Of a stretch of 64,000 bases of DNA, positions 18,712-27,634 are shown in pieces. Below the pieces are notes generated by a model that saw nothing but the letters and a program-made list of their open reading frames with translations, was not told where the DNA came from and searched no databases. The translations under genes were made by a program, and so were the position numbers. Every line of letters begins with the position of its first letter. The first letter of the stretch is position 1. Origin of the DNA: Oscillospiraceae bacterium (GTDB lineage Bacteria > Bacillota > Clostridia > Oscillospirales > Acutalibacteraceae); the NCBI GenBank assembly GCA_003514385.1, contig DOQR01000004.1, positions 173,239-237,238 on the forward strand, written 5' to 3'.

Positions 18712-18741
18712 AAAAGAGGAGCCTTTAAAGCCCCTCTTTTA
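18712..18741 (-). terminator. Terminator of the EpsJ-like GT2 gene
   Basis: AAAAGAGGGGCT and GGCTCCTCTTTTTT pair around TTTAAA; overlaps the stop codon at 18739-18741 and ends in a T-run on the minus strand. Confidence 0.8.
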
Positions 18742-19695
18742 TCGTCTTTTAATATATTCAACGCCTATATTGTCATCGACAGCCGCCGAAGTATCGCTTT
18801 CATTTGTGCGTCTGAAGGTTATGTTTTCTAAATCGTTTACTGCATTTGCGGTGTCCTCGGAACTTTTTTCAATATCCGTAGGACTACCGGTTATCTGTTT
18901 TGCTCCGAAATTGTTTCTGACTCTCTGCATTCTTTGATCGGTATGTCTTATAGACTTAAAAAATACGAGAGTCACCATAGCCGCAGAAGCTTTCACATTC
19001 GATAATTTTTCTATATCGTGATAAAGCTTCCAATAATATTTTAGCAGCTCGCTCTTGCGTGTGGATGAAATAGACCCGGAGCGAACACGATAGCTTGCGA
19101 GAACTTCATTGAGTCCGTATGCACGTTTACAGTCGTGCATCATTTTCAGCCAAAGCGCAAAATCATTGCGTTTTTTTATATCCGGAACATAAAACTTCCC
19201 AAGCTTTGTTGCGTCGTAGATCACAGTCAGATTGCCTATAGGGTCACCGCGATAAAGCATCGAAGAATAATTCACACTCTTCGGTGCAGAAACAACAATC
19301 CCCATTTTCTCGCTGCGTTCGTTTATTTTTTCATATGCAGTGTATGTAAAACCATATCCCGTTTGCTCCATAAAGCTTATCTGCCGGTTCAGCTTGTCCG
19401 GGAACCAGATATCGTCACTGTCAAGGAATGCGATATAATTACCCTGCGCCGCATTTATCGCTCTGTTGCGCGCCGCCGCAGGGCCGAGATTGATATCGGC
19501 TTCAAGCAAATGTATTCTGTTGTCGTCTGCTGCCATACTGCGCACCGTGTTGACCGTACCGTCCGTAGAATTGTCATCGGCAACGATAAGCTCCCAATTT
19601 TGGTAGGTCTGATTTTGCACGGATCTTATGCTCTCTGCTATGTAATCCACGCAATTATACGCCGGCATTATGATTGAAACCAGCTTCTCCACCAC
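18739..19695 (-). CDS. GT2 family glycosyltransferase
   Basis: 318 residues. A GT-A domain starts VSIIMPAYNCVDYI, with VADDNSTDGT (about 38-47), NLGPAAARNRAI (about 69-80) and the metal site LDSDD at about 91-95. These are typical of soluble EpsJ/WcaA-type transferases that add sugars to surface polysaccharides. The C-terminus (about 250-318) is polar with a TM-free tail rich in Asn, Asp and Glu. The start is GTG at 19695 behind GGGAG. It is a single-gene unit with its own promoter and terminator; donor and acceptor are unknown. Confidence 0.9.
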   Translation of the reverse strand: MVEKLVSIIMPAYNCVDYIAESIRSVQNQTYQNWELIVADDNSTDGTVNTVRSMAADDNRIHLLEADINLGPAAARNRAINAAQGNYIAFLDSDDIWFPDKLNRQISFMEQTGYGFTYTAYEKINERSEKMGIVVSAPKSVNYSSMLYRGDPIGNLTVIYDATKLGKFYVPDIKKRNDFALWLKMMHDCKRAYGLNEVLASYRVRSGSISSTRKSELLKYYWKLYHDIEKLSNVKASAAMVTLVFFKSIRHTDQRMQRVRNNFGAKQITGSPTDIEKSSEDTANAVNDLENITFRRTNESDTSAAVDDNIGVEYIKRR

Positions 19696-19742
19696 TCAAA
19701 TCTCCCTTTTGCGGCTTTGCCGCACGCGCCCGATTGACGCGC

Positions 19743-19777
19743 ATCACATTTTGTGTCTACATTTTATCACATTTTGT
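19743..19777. promoter_or_regulatory. Tandem direct repeat overlapping the GT2 promoter
   Basis: ATCACATTTTGT occurs at 19743-19754 and again at 19766-19777, 23 bases apart (about two helical turns), covering the -10 and the start-site region of the GT2 promoter. Candidate binding sites for an unknown regulator. Confidence 0.4.
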
Positions 19778-19789
19778 CACACTGTTCAA
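19761..19789 (-). promoter_or_regulatory. Promoter of the GT2 gene
   Basis: Minus-strand TTGAAC (19784-19789), 17-base spacer, TAAAAT (19761-19766). Between this and the plus-strand promoter at 19950 nothing else is visible in the 314-base divergent gap. Confidence 0.6.
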
Positions 19790-19949
19790 CCGACAAATTC
19801 AGGCAAACTGTGGATTATTTGCCATGTTTTTTCCATCGGCTCATGAAGCGCTTAATATAATAGTACAACAAGCCATACGCTTTTTCAACGCGCATAATAT
19901 ACAAAAAAACGCCGCCTTATTTTACATGTAGATAAATGCCAGCACGATA

Positions 19950-19978
19950 TTGAAAAGCTTATGTCCATAGCGTATAAT
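19950..19978 (+). promoter_or_regulatory. Promoter of the Stn-like transhydrogenase operon
   Basis: TTGAAA (19950-19955), 17-base spacer, TATAAT (19973-19978); the first ATG at 20010 follows a GGAGGAG. Confidence 0.75.
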
Positions 19979-20009
19979 TAAATAAACCTATGTCAACGGA
20001 GGAGAAGAT

Positions 20010-20504
20010 ATGAAAAATCCGGCAAAAGCAAGCGATTTAAGTCTCATTGAGCCTGTCATAAACAAATATAAAAACACCGTCGGCTCGCTTATAACCGTCC
20101 TGCAGGAGATTCAGGATATTTACGGTTATCTGCCGGAAGACGCGCTTTGTCATGCGGCAATCGGGCTGGGCATTGCCCCGGCAACCGCTTTCGGCGTTGC
20201 AACATTCTATGCCCAATTTCGTTTCACGCCGGTCGGCAGATATTTTATAATGCTTTGTCAGGGTACGGCGTGCCATGTCAACGGCTCCGAGATGATAGAA
20301 AAAGCCGTGTTTGAAACGCTTGGCATACATAACGGAGAGACAACGCCCGACGGACTTTTTACACTGAAAACCGTCGCGTGCCTCGGCTGCTGCTCGCTCT
20401 CCCCTGTTATGATGATAAATTCCGAGACCTACGGCAGTCTGACTCCGCAGAGAGTCAAAGAGATAATCGCCGAAAAGACAAAGGAGGCGGGCGCTGATGT
20501 ATAA
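20010..20504 (+). CDS. NuoE/HydC-like [2Fe-2S] subunit of an electron-bifurcating complex
   Basis: 164 residues of the 24-kDa thioredoxin-like ferredoxin family. The four cluster ligands are Cys83, Cys88, Cys124 and Cys128 (motifs MLCQGTACHV and ACLGCCSL), with the spacing of NuoE. It passes electrons between the flavin subunit and the iron-sulfur chain of soluble NADH-linked complexes (HydABC, NADP-reducing hydrogenases, formate dehydrogenases, Stn). First gene of a three-gene operon; its last 8 bases overlap the start of the NuoF-like gene, so the subunits are translationally coupled. The third gene carries a GltD domain instead of a hydrogenase H-cluster, which points to a transhydrogenase role. 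Confidence 0.92.
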   Translation: MKNPAKASDLSLIEPVINKYKNTVGSLITVLQEIQDIYGYLPEDALCHAAIGLGIAPATAFGVATFYAQFRFTPVGRYFIMLCQGTACHVNGSEMIEKAVFETLGIHNGETTPDGLFTLKTVACLGCCSLSPVMMINSETYGSLTPQRVKEIIAEKTKEAGADV

Positions 20505-22245
20505 GATAAAAATCGGAGAAGGCAGCTGCGGCATCTCGGCGGGAGCCGGAAAGATACATAAACTGCTCGACGAAAAGAACAGTGGAAATTATACGGTTCA
20601 CGCAGTTGGATGCATCGGAATGTGCTTTCTCGAGCCCATTGTCGATATATATGATGGCGATACGCTAATAGCAAGGCTCGTTAAGGTAAGCCCCGATGAT
20701 ATTGATAAAATTATAAGCTTCACAGAAAGCGGCGACATGTCGCAGATAAACTCTCTCGTCATATCCAACGATGACAGAAGCTTTCTCGAAAAGCAGACTA
20801 GAATAGCTCTGCGCGGGTGCGGAATAACCGAGCCGGAAAGCATTGAAGATTATGAAAAGCACGGCGGATATACGGCGCTTTCAAAAGTTCTGAAAACAAT
20901 GGCTCCCGAACAGGTAATCGAAGAGATAAAAACTTCAGGACTCGCCGGACGCGGAGGCGCGGGCTTCCCGACATGGTTCAAGTGGAATGCCGCAAGGCAG
21001 AGCGCAGGAGATGAGAAATATCTGATATGCAACGCTGACGAGGGCGATCCGGGTGCTTTTATGGACAGAGCTGTTATTGAAAGCGACCCGCACGCGCTGA
21101 TAGAAGGTATGCTAATTGCGGCGTATGCTATAGGCGCAAAAGAGGCAATAGTCTATGTCCGCGCCGAGTATCCTCTGGCTATAAAAAGACTTCGAAACGC
21201 AATTGAACAAGCCGAAGAAAAAGGCTATATAGGTGAAAATATTCTCTCTTCAGGATTCTCATGCAGATTCAGAATCAAGGCAGGTGCTGGCGCATTTGTC
21301 TGCGGCGAAGAGACGGCTCTCATCGAATCTCTTGAGGGTCAGCGCGGTATGCCGCGCCTCAAGCCGCCGTTCCCCGCGCAGTCGGGATATATGAATAAGC
21401 CATCGAACATAAATAATGTTGAGACATTCGCAAATGTAACATGGATAATCAACAACGGCGGAGAGGCGTTCGCCGCCATCGGCACCGAGACCAGCAAAGG
21501 CACGAAAGTTTTTGCACTGACAGGCAAGATAAAGCGCGGCGGACTTGTTGAAATACCAATGGGCAAGACGCTCAGAGATGTTGTTTTTGATATCGGCGGC
21601 GGAATACGCGGCGGCAAAGAATTCAAGGGCGTTCAGCTCGGCGGCCCGTCGGGCGGATGTATCCCCGCGCAGCTTGCCGACACGGTTATAGACTACAAGG
21701 CTCTTTCGGCAACGGGCGCGATAATGGGCTCGGGCGGAATGGTCGTTATGGACGAGAGCACCTGCATGGTGCGCATGGCAAAATTCTTTCTCGATTTCAC
21801 AACGAACGAGTCGTGCGGAAAGTGCGTTTCCTGTCGCATCGGCACTATGCGCCTCAGGGAAGCTCTTGAGCGGATATGCCAAGGCAGCGGCAGAGACGGA
21901 GATATCAAGCTGCTCGAAGAGCTGTGCGCTCAAATAAAGGACGGCTCGCTCTGCGGACTCGGTCAGACGGCTCCGAATCCCGTGCTCACCACGCTCAGAT
22001 ATTTCCGCGACGAATACGAGGCTCACATAAAAGAACACCGCTGTCCCGCTGGAGAATGTCCGGAGCTTATAAGCTATCACATAGACTCTGACAAATGCCG
22101 CGGATGCACGCTGTGCAGCAAGAAATGCCCGGTCGGCGCGATATCCGGAGAAGTAAAAAAGCCGCATAAAATAGACAGCGGCAAGTGCATAAAATGCGGC
22201 AGCTGCAAAGTTGCGTGCCGCTTTGACGCGATATTTATAAAATAA
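20497..22245 (+). CDS. NuoF/HydB-like NADH- and FMN-binding subunit
   Basis: 582 residues in four parts. The N-terminal thioredoxin-like [2Fe-2S] domain (about 1-100) contains the cysteines of SCGI and VGCIGMCF. The NADH/FMN domain has SGLAGRGGAGFPTWFKW (about 146-162) and ICNADEGDPGAFMDR (about 176-190). A SLBB-like part is followed by the [4Fe-4S] site ESCGKCVSCRIGTMRL (about 437-452), and at the end comes a two-cluster ferredoxin domain with CRGCTLCSKKCP and CIKCGSCKVACRF. This is the HydB/NuoF layout of bifurcating enzymes, where NADH exchanges a hydride with FMN. Cytoplasmic, no membrane segment. Overlaps the gene before it; the next start lies 12 bases on. Confidence 0.95.
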   Translation: MYKIKIGEGSCGISAGAGKIHKLLDEKNSGNYTVHAVGCIGMCFLEPIVDIYDGDTLIARLVKVSPDDIDKIISFTESGDMSQINSLVISNDDRSFLEKQTRIALRGCGITEPESIEDYEKHGGYTALSKVLKTMAPEQVIEEIKTSGLAGRGGAGFPTWFKWNAARQSAGDEKYLICNADEGDPGAFMDRAVIESDPHALIEGMLIAAYAIGAKEAIVYVRAEYPLAIKRLRNAIEQAEEKGYIGENILSSGFSCRFRIKAGAGAFVCGEETALIESLEGQRGMPRLKPPFPAQSGYMNKPSNINNVETFANVTWIINNGGEAFAAIGTETSKGTKVFALTGKIKRGGLVEIPMGKTLRDVVFDIGGGIRGGKEFKGVQLGGPSGGCIPAQLADTVIDYKALSATGAIMGSGGMVVMDESTCMVRMAKFFLDFTTNESCGKCVSCRIGTMRLREALERICQGSGRDGDIKLLEELCAQIKDGSLCGLGQTAPNPVLTTLRYFRDEYEAHIKEHRCPAGECPELISYHIDSDKCRGCTLCSKKCPVGAISGEVKKPHKIDSGKCIKCGSCKVACRFDAIFIK

Positions 22246-22257
22246 GGAGGTGTGACG

Positions 22258-25017
22258 ATGAAAGAGTATATTACATTGACCGTTGACGGGAAAAGCGTAA
22301 AAATCGAGAAAGGTTCGACACTGCTCGAAGCCGCAAGGAAGGCGGGCGCGGATATTCCGACTCTCTGCCATGACGAGCGGGTCAAGCCATACGGCGCATG
22401 CGGAATATGCGTTGTAGAGTGCAAGGGCAGTCCGAAGCTGATGCGCTCCTGCGCCATTGAAGCCGCCGACGGAATGGAAATTATAACAGAATCTGACAGA
22501 ATAAACAGGGCAAGAAGATTCTCGCTTGAAATGCTGCTTTCGGATCACACCGGAGACTGCAAAGCTCCCTGCTCTCTCGCCTGCCCTGCGGGCACGGACT
22601 GCCAGGGATATGTCGGACTCATTGCCAACGGAGAAAACGCCGAGGCGCTGTCCGTAATAAAGGGCAAAATTCCTCTGCCCGCTTCCATAGGCAGAGTGTG
22701 TCCGCATCCGTGCGAGAAAAAGTGCAGACGCGGACTCGTTGAAGAGCCTATATCTATAGCCGCGCTCAAGGCTTATGCGGCAGACCGCGACCTTGAAAGC
22801 GGAAATATATTCATGCCTGAGGTTGCTGAATCAACGGGCAAAAAGGTCGCGATTATAGGCGGTGGTCCGGGCGGAATATCGGCGGCATATTATCTTGCGA
22901 TAAAAGGACACGGCGTCACTGTTTTCGACATGATGCCGAAGATGGGCGGCATGCTCCGCTACGGCATACCGCAATACAGGCTGCCGAAAGAAGTGCTTGA
23001 CAAGGAATTGGCGCTCGTTGAAAAACTCGGCGTTGAGTTCAGAAATAATATAAAAATCGGCAGAGATATTTCTCTTGATACGCTTAACCAAGAATACGAC
23101 GCGGTAATTGCCGCGCCCGGTGCATGGTCGAGCACAAAAATGCGGGTTGACGGCGAGGATGCCGAAGGAGTATTCGGCGGAATAGATTTCCTGCGTTCCG
23201 TGATACTTGGCTCACCCGTTGATATCGGAAAGCGCGTAGCCGTATGCGGCGGAGGCAACACGGCGATGGATGCCTGCCGCACGGCAGTCCGCCTAGGCGC
23301 GGATAAAGTTTATATCATATACCGCCGCACCCGCGATGAGATGCCCGCAGATGCACTCGAAATCGATGAGGCGCAGGAAGAAGGCGTGGATTTCAGATTT
23401 CTCACAAATCCCGATAAAATACTAACACAGAACGGCAAAGTCCGCGGAATAAAGCTTCAGATAATGGAGCTCGGCGAACCCGATGCGAGCGGCAGAAGAA
23501 AGCCTGTTCCGATAGAGGGAAATTTCGAAACTCTTGAAGTTGACAGCGTAATAATGGCTATCGGTCAGAAGCCGGAGCTCAGCGGATTTGAAGAGCTTGA
23601 CAGGACCTCTCGCGGCACGATAAGCGCAGACGAGAGCACATTCAGGACGAATATAAGCGGCGTTTTTGCAATCGGCGACGCTACGAACAAAGGCGCAGAT
23701 ATCGCCGTGTCCGCTATAGGCGAAGCGCAGAAGAGTGCGGCGGTTGTTGACAGTTATCTTCGCGGGAATATTATAGGCTACAAAAAGTCGATACTTGTTG
23801 AGCGCGAAATAATCAAGAGCGACCTTGCGGACAGAGAACATATCGCGCGCGAAAAGATGCGCGTTCTCCCCGCAGAAGAGCGCAAGCACAGCTTTGACGA
23901 AGTCGCACTCGGACTCACTGACGAGCAGGCGCGTCGCGAGGCTTCGCGATGCCTTGAATGCGGATGTCTTGACTATTACAGGTGCAAGCTCATAAACTAT
24001 GCGAATAAATACAACGCAGATTTCGAGCGCTTTGCGGGTCAAAAATCACCTGCAAAGAAGGACACAGGGCACAAATACATTCTGCGCGACTCGGGCAAAT
24101 GCATTCTCTGCGGACTTTGCGTGCGTGTATGCTCGCAGGTCATGGGAGTCGGCGCGATCGGTCTTGCCGGCAGAGGCTTCACAACTGTTGTATCGCCGGA
24201 ATTCTATAAATCGCTCGGAGATTCGCAGTGCATCTCATGCGGACAGTGCGTATCTCTCTGCCCGACGGGCGCACTTGTTGAAAAAGTTCCGTTCAAAAAG
24301 AATGTTCCGCTCCGCGAAATTTGCACCGCGACGCACTGCACCGGCTGCGCCGCAAAATGCGCGATAAATGTTTTTTCGAGCGGCAATTCGATAACACGAT
24401 GCGAGCCGGAAAACGTAGATATCATCTGCACATACGGCAAGTTCGGCTTGAGCAAGCTCGCCAACGCAGACAGGCTGAAAGTCTGCAAATCGGGTGGAGA
24501 GTCTATTTCTCTTGAACGCGCCGCAGAGGTAATATCAAAGGAAGCAGCTCACTTCTTCCCCTCTGAGATTGCCGTCACGGTGTGTGAAAACATGGCAGAC
24601 AACGAGCTTGAAAAAGCCGCAGAACTCAGTAAAAAACTCGGCTGTACTCTTGTTGACATGGGTAATATCGACCGAGATATCAGTACAGCGGACTGCGCAA
24701 AATTTGAAAAGATTTTCGGCACGGATTTTTATGTCGGCGCAAACCGTGAAAAGGCCGTTTCTCTCGGCGCAGTCGATTCAGCTAATATTGATTTTTCAAA
24801 AATCAAGGCTGTTATCTCATTCGGCGGCAAGATTCCCGAGGGTAACTTTGATTTTGCTGCCGTTCAATCGGCAAGCGAAACAGAAAATATTTCTCTGCCG
24901 CTTGCGCTGTCCGTTGAATGCGGAGGTACAATCGGCGAAGCAGATATTTCACCCGCGCTGAATCCGACATACAGCAATGAAGAGATAATCGACGCTATAA
25001 CAGCAAAAGTAAAATAA
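22258..25017 (+). CDS. NuoG-like / GltD fusion subunit, StnC-like NADP(H)-binding subunit
   Basis: 919 residues from the ATG at 22258, seven bases after AAGGAGG; the GTG at 22252 is too close to it. Domains in order: NuoG-type [2Fe-2S] (Cys37, then ACGICVVEC and RSC); GltD-type cysteine-rich region (CKAPCSLACPAGTDC, VCPHPCEKKC); FAD site VAIIGGGPGGISAAYY (about 197-212); NADPH site VAVCGGGNTAMDACR (about 327-341) with YRRTRDEMPA; two [4Fe-4S] clusters (CILCGLCVRVC, CISCGQCVSLC); then a molybdopterin-oxidoreductase-like cluster CTATHCTGCAAKCAIN and a short C-terminal domain that lacks an active-site cysteine or H-cluster. It resembles StnC of the Sporomusa-type Nfn transhydrogenase, which couples NADH and reduced ferredoxin to NADP+ reduction. 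Glutamate synthase is unlikely because no GltB is present. Confidence 0.88.
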   Translation: MKEYITLTVDGKSVKIEKGSTLLEAARKAGADIPTLCHDERVKPYGACGICVVECKGSPKLMRSCAIEAADGMEIITESDRINRARRFSLEMLLSDHTGDCKAPCSLACPAGTDCQGYVGLIANGENAEALSVIKGKIPLPASIGRVCPHPCEKKCRRGLVEEPISIAALKAYAADRDLESGNIFMPEVAESTGKKVAIIGGGPGGISAAYYLAIKGHGVTVFDMMPKMGGMLRYGIPQYRLPKEVLDKELALVEKLGVEFRNNIKIGRDISLDTLNQEYDAVIAAPGAWSSTKMRVDGEDAEGVFGGIDFLRSVILGSPVDIGKRVAVCGGGNTAMDACRTAVRLGADKVYIIYRRTRDEMPADALEIDEAQEEGVDFRFLTNPDKILTQNGKVRGIKLQIMELGEPDASGRRKPVPIEGNFETLEVDSVIMAIGQKPELSGFEELDRTSRGTISADESTFRTNISGVFAIGDATNKGADIAVSAIGEAQKSAAVVDSYLRGNIIGYKKSILVEREIIKSDLADREHIAREKMRVLPAEERKHSFDEVALGLTDEQARREASRCLECGCLDYYRCKLINYANKYNADFERFAGQKSPAKKDTGHKYILRDSGKCILCGLCVRVCSQVMGVGAIGLAGRGFTTVVSPEFYKSLGDSQCISCGQCVSLCPTGALVEKVPFKKNVPLREICTATHCTGCAAKCAINVFSSGNSITRCEPENVDIICTYGKFGLSKLANADRLKVCKSGGESISLERAAEVISKEAAHFFPSEIAVTVCENMADNELEKAAELSKKLGCTLVDMGNIDRDISTADCAKFEKIFGTDFYVGANREKAVSLGAVDSANIDFSKIKAVISFGGKIPEGNFDFAAVQSASETENISLPLALSVECGGTIGEADISPALNPTYSNEEIIDAITAKVK

Positions 25018-25023
25018 CTGCAG

Positions 25024-25057
25024 ACGGAGCCGCTATATTGCAGCGGCTCCGTTTTTG
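25024..25057 (+). terminator. Terminator of the transhydrogenase operon
   Basis: ACGGAGCCGCT / AGCGGCTCCGT stem with a 7-base loop and TTTTT. Its stem core reappears in the terminator at 37132-37168. Confidence 0.9.
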
Positions 25058-25102
25058 CATAAATACACACATAAATTCATAGGATAACACCGAGGTGATA
25101 TT

Positions 25103-25573
25103 ATGAAATCATCGCGGCTAAAGCCCTTGATATTCTTGGCTATTCCACTCGCGGTCGGCGGTCTTGCGGCACTGTTTTCAGCGGGCAGCATGGACAAATT
25201 TTCCGCATTAAATCAGCCGCCGCTCTCCCCGCCCGGATGGCTGTTTCCAATCGTCTGGGGCATATTATATATTCTCATGGGCACGGCATCGTATATAGTC
25301 TACAGCTCGGATGCGCCGGAGATAAGTAAAAAGAAAGCACTCGGACTTTATCTCGTCCAGCTCGGGTTCAATTTTCTTTGGCCGATACTGTTTTTCACTT
25401 TCGGGCTCTGTACCGCTGCGGCGGTTCTTATCGTTATTCTCTGGGTTCTCATTCTTTTGACGCTTCTGTATTTTTACAGGATATCAAAAACCGCAGGCTA
25501 TCTGATTATCCCGTATCTTTTATGGGTGACATTCGCGGCGTATCTCAACATCGCGATATGCATTATAAACTAA
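25103..25573 (+). CDS. tspO: TspO/MBR family membrane protein
   Basis: 156 residues with five membrane helices. The family motif is near the start of helix two: LNQPPLSPPGWLFPIVWGILY (read in two parts, about 37-57), with further conserved LGFNFLWPILFF (about 91-103). TspO proteins bind tetrapyrroles and modulate porphyrin or stress responses in bacteria. GAGGTGAT precedes the ATG. It follows the redox operon but a strong terminator separates them, so no functional link is implied. Confidence 0.95.
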   Translation: MKSSRLKPLIFLAIPLAVGGLAALFSAGSMDKFSALNQPPLSPPGWLFPIVWGILYILMGTASYIVYSSDAPEISKKKALGLYLVQLGFNFLWPILFFTFGLCTAAAVLIVILWVLILLTLLYFYRISKTAGYLIIPYLLWVTFAAYLNIAICIIN

Positions 25574-25580
25574 AAACAAA

Positions 25581-25620
25581 CCTCCCGCAGACTTTTGCAA
25601 GCCGCGCGGGAGGTGCTGAT
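25581..25620. terminator. Bidirectional terminator between tspO and the GH4 gene
   Basis: CCTCCCGC / GCGGGAGG stem around a 17-base loop, placed between the converging stops of tspO and the alpha-galactosidase gene. Confidence 0.7.
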
Positions 25621-25624
25621 TTTA

Positions 25625-26944
25625 TCAGAAATATTTCGGCAGATAATCGCCGTGAGCCTCGATGAGATCATCGCACAGGTGAACGATTTCATCTATCGAC
25701 AGCTCGGATGAAGTGTGCGGATCAAGCATAGCTGCCTGATAGATATAATCTTTCTTCTGCGTCACAGCAGCCTCGATAGTGAGGAGCTGAACATTTATCA
25801 TCAGATTATTCATTGCAGCAAGCTGAAGCGGCAGTGGCTCCTGGCGGCAGGGCTGAATTCCGCATTTGTTCACAAGGCACGCGACCTCGACGCAGGCATC
25901 GTCCGGAAGATTGGGAATGAGTCCCCTGTTTATAACATTGCCGCCTATCTTATACGGAACGTCTGTAACGATGGCTTCCATAATATAAGAGGCATATTCC
26001 TTTGTGCGCTCATGCGAAACTTTGTCATGAATATAATTATCCTTCTCGTTCTTCCAGTTCTTTATCTGCTCGACGCAGCGTCTCGGATATTCATCGAGCG
26101 GGATATTATATCTCTCGATAAGCTCGGGATACTTTGCCTTGATAAAAAAGTTATTATATTCGGCGTTGTGCTCGCTCGACTCGGTGCAGTAATAGCCGAA
26201 ACGTCTTATGTATTCGAATCTCACGAGGTCGTTATGGTCTGTAACGCCGCTTTCGAGCACTTCTGCAGCTCTTTTTCTTATCTCGGGATAGAGATCCGTG
26301 CCGTTCGCATCCTCTATTTCAAGCAGCCAACCCATATGATTTATTCCAGCGATGCGCTCGCGGATAGGCTCGCTGTATTTGATATCAAGCTTATCGAGAA
26401 GTCCTCTCGAACAGGTCTGCACGGAATGGCAAAGTCCGACCGACTTCACGCCGGAATACCTGCCGAGCCAGCCTGCAAGCTGAGCCATGGGATTGGTGTA
26501 GTTGAGGAAATATGCGTTCGGACAGACTTCTTTCATATCGTCGGTGAAATCCTTAAGAACGGGAATGGTGCGCAGGGCTCTGAAAATTCCGCCGATGCCG
26601 TTTGAATCCGCGATAGTCTGGCGAAGCCCGTATTTTTTCGGCACTTCGAAATCGATTATCGTGCACGGATCGTAGAGACCGACCTGAATGGCGTTTATAA
26701 CAAAATCAGCCCCGCGAAGTGCGTCCTTGCGCTCCTCGACGCCGAGATATTTGCTGACCGACGCGCGGTTCTCGTTTATATTCCTATTGAGTGCCGTGAC
26801 CATTAGATAGGACTCTTCGAGTCTCTCGGGGTCGATGTCATACAGCGCGATATCGCACTCGCGCAAAGCGGGAGTAAGCATAATATCGCCAAGGACATTC
26901 TTTGCGAACACGGTGCTTCCGGCACCCATAAAAGTTACTTTCAT
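25625..26944 (-). CDS. GH4 alpha-galactosidase-like glycosidase
   Basis: 439 residues: NAD-binding VTFMGAGSTVFAKNVLGD (residues 3-20), LNYTNPMAQL (about 147-156), the subgroup motif CHSV at 172-175 and GINHMGW (about 203-209). CHSV marks the alpha-galactosidase (MelA-like) branch of GH4, distinct from the CNVP enzyme at 11167. The enzyme needs NAD+ and Mn2+ and acts on unphosphorylated alpha-galactosides such as melibiose in the cytoplasm. It is a single-gene unit with promoter at 26981-27009. No transporter is adjacent; the GPH symporter at 33570 is a possible but unproven partner. Confidence 0.9.
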   Translation of the reverse strand: MKVTFMGAGSTVFAKNVLGDIMLTPALRECDIALYDIDPERLEESYLMVTALNRNINENRASVSKYLGVEERKDALRGADFVINAIQVGLYDPCTIIDFEVPKKYGLRQTIADSNGIGGIFRALRTIPVLKDFTDDMKEVCPNAYFLNYTNPMAQLAGWLGRYSGVKSVGLCHSVQTCSRGLLDKLDIKYSEPIRERIAGINHMGWLLEIEDANGTDLYPEIRKRAAEVLESGVTDHNDLVRFEYIRRFGYYCTESSEHNAEYNNFFIKAKYPELIERYNIPLDEYPRRCVEQIKNWKNEKDNYIHDKVSHERTKEYASYIMEAIVTDVPYKIGGNVINRGLIPNLPDDACVEVACLVNKCGIQPCRQEPLPLQLAAMNNLMINVQLLTIEAAVTQKKDYIYQAAMLDPHTSSELSIDEIVHLCDDLIEAHGDYLPKYF

Positions 26945-26980
26945 AAAGGACCTCTTTTCTGTTGTTTTTTATCCGCTTTT

Positions 26981-27009
26981 ATTATAACTGCTGTTTTTCC
27001 CGATGTCTA
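26981..27009 (-). promoter_or_regulatory. Promoter of the GH4 alpha-galactosidase gene
   Basis: Minus-strand TAGACA (27004-27009), 17-base spacer, TATAAT (26981-26986). Confidence 0.65.
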
Positions 27010-27019
27010 CATATATTTA

Positions 27020-27056
27020 AACTCCGCCGCAAATTTGCACGATCTGCGGCGGAGTT
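27020..27056 (-). terminator. Terminator of the small membrane protein gene
   Basis: AACTCCGCCGCA / TGCGGCGGAGTT perfect 12-base stem; sits after the stop of the 115-residue gene on the minus strand. Confidence 0.8.
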
Positions 27057-27085
27057 TCTGTTCAGTTGAAAATCACCTTGCGATT

Positions 27086-27433
27086 TTATTTGTCATCGTA
27101 CGGGTTCCATTTTGTTATCCCCGTTGTTCCGAACACAACGAGCACGACCGCCAGAGTCACGGTTATCACCAACGGTCTGATATCGCCGCCGTCAAAGTTA
27201 TCAAAGAAAACAAGGCTGTAGCCGTCAAGATTCAATTCTTGTCCCCTCGGCGTGCGCGGCGTATCAAATACAAGACAGCCGAGCAGTTCGATAACGACAA
27301 TGAATCCGACAAAAATCTTTTTTATAGAGAATCCGTTTAAAAAGAAATTTTTGAAAAATTCAACGGCATCATACACGGCGGCTTTCTGTCGGAAAGCGAG
27401 CTTTAACAAATCCAAAAACTTGTCAAGATACAT
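27086..27433 (-). CDS. Small membrane protein of unknown function
   Basis: 115 residues from the ATG at 27433, which stands eight bases after GAGGAGG. A basic, amphipathic N-terminus (about 1-38) precedes a hydrophobic helix (IFVGFIVVIELLGCLVF, about 41-57). A polar loop with TPRTPRGQELNLDGY follows, then a second helix (LVITVTLAVVLVVFG, about 88-102) and a short acidic tail. I do not recognise the family. It is alone on its transcript, diverging from the zinc-ribbon/TM2 gene. Confidence 0.7.
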   Translation of the reverse strand: MYLDKFLDLLKLAFRQKAAVYDAVEFFKNFFLNGFSIKKIFVGFIVVIELLGCLVFDTPRTPRGQELNLDGYSLVFFDNFDGGDIRPLVITVTLAVVLVVFGTTGITKWNPYDDK

Positions 27434-27634
27434 AAATACAACCTCCTCAATATCATAATTCATCAAATTTATTATATCATCAGAAAAACTTTTGATAAGA
27501 CAATACATAAAAGCGCACCGTGAATTTGTCATAATTGAGGTGTTTTTTATCGCAGCTGTTGGCAGAAAATTTGAAAATTCGCCAAAAATCTGCCGTAATC
27601 GCGTAGAATTTATGAAAAATAAATAAAAATAGTA

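Noticed and set aside
21259-22707. A 482-codon open frame on the minus strand across the NuoF-like gene.
   Set aside because: It is antisense to a gene with clear domains, has no ribosome binding site, and its composition is that of a shadow frame in a GC-biased gene.
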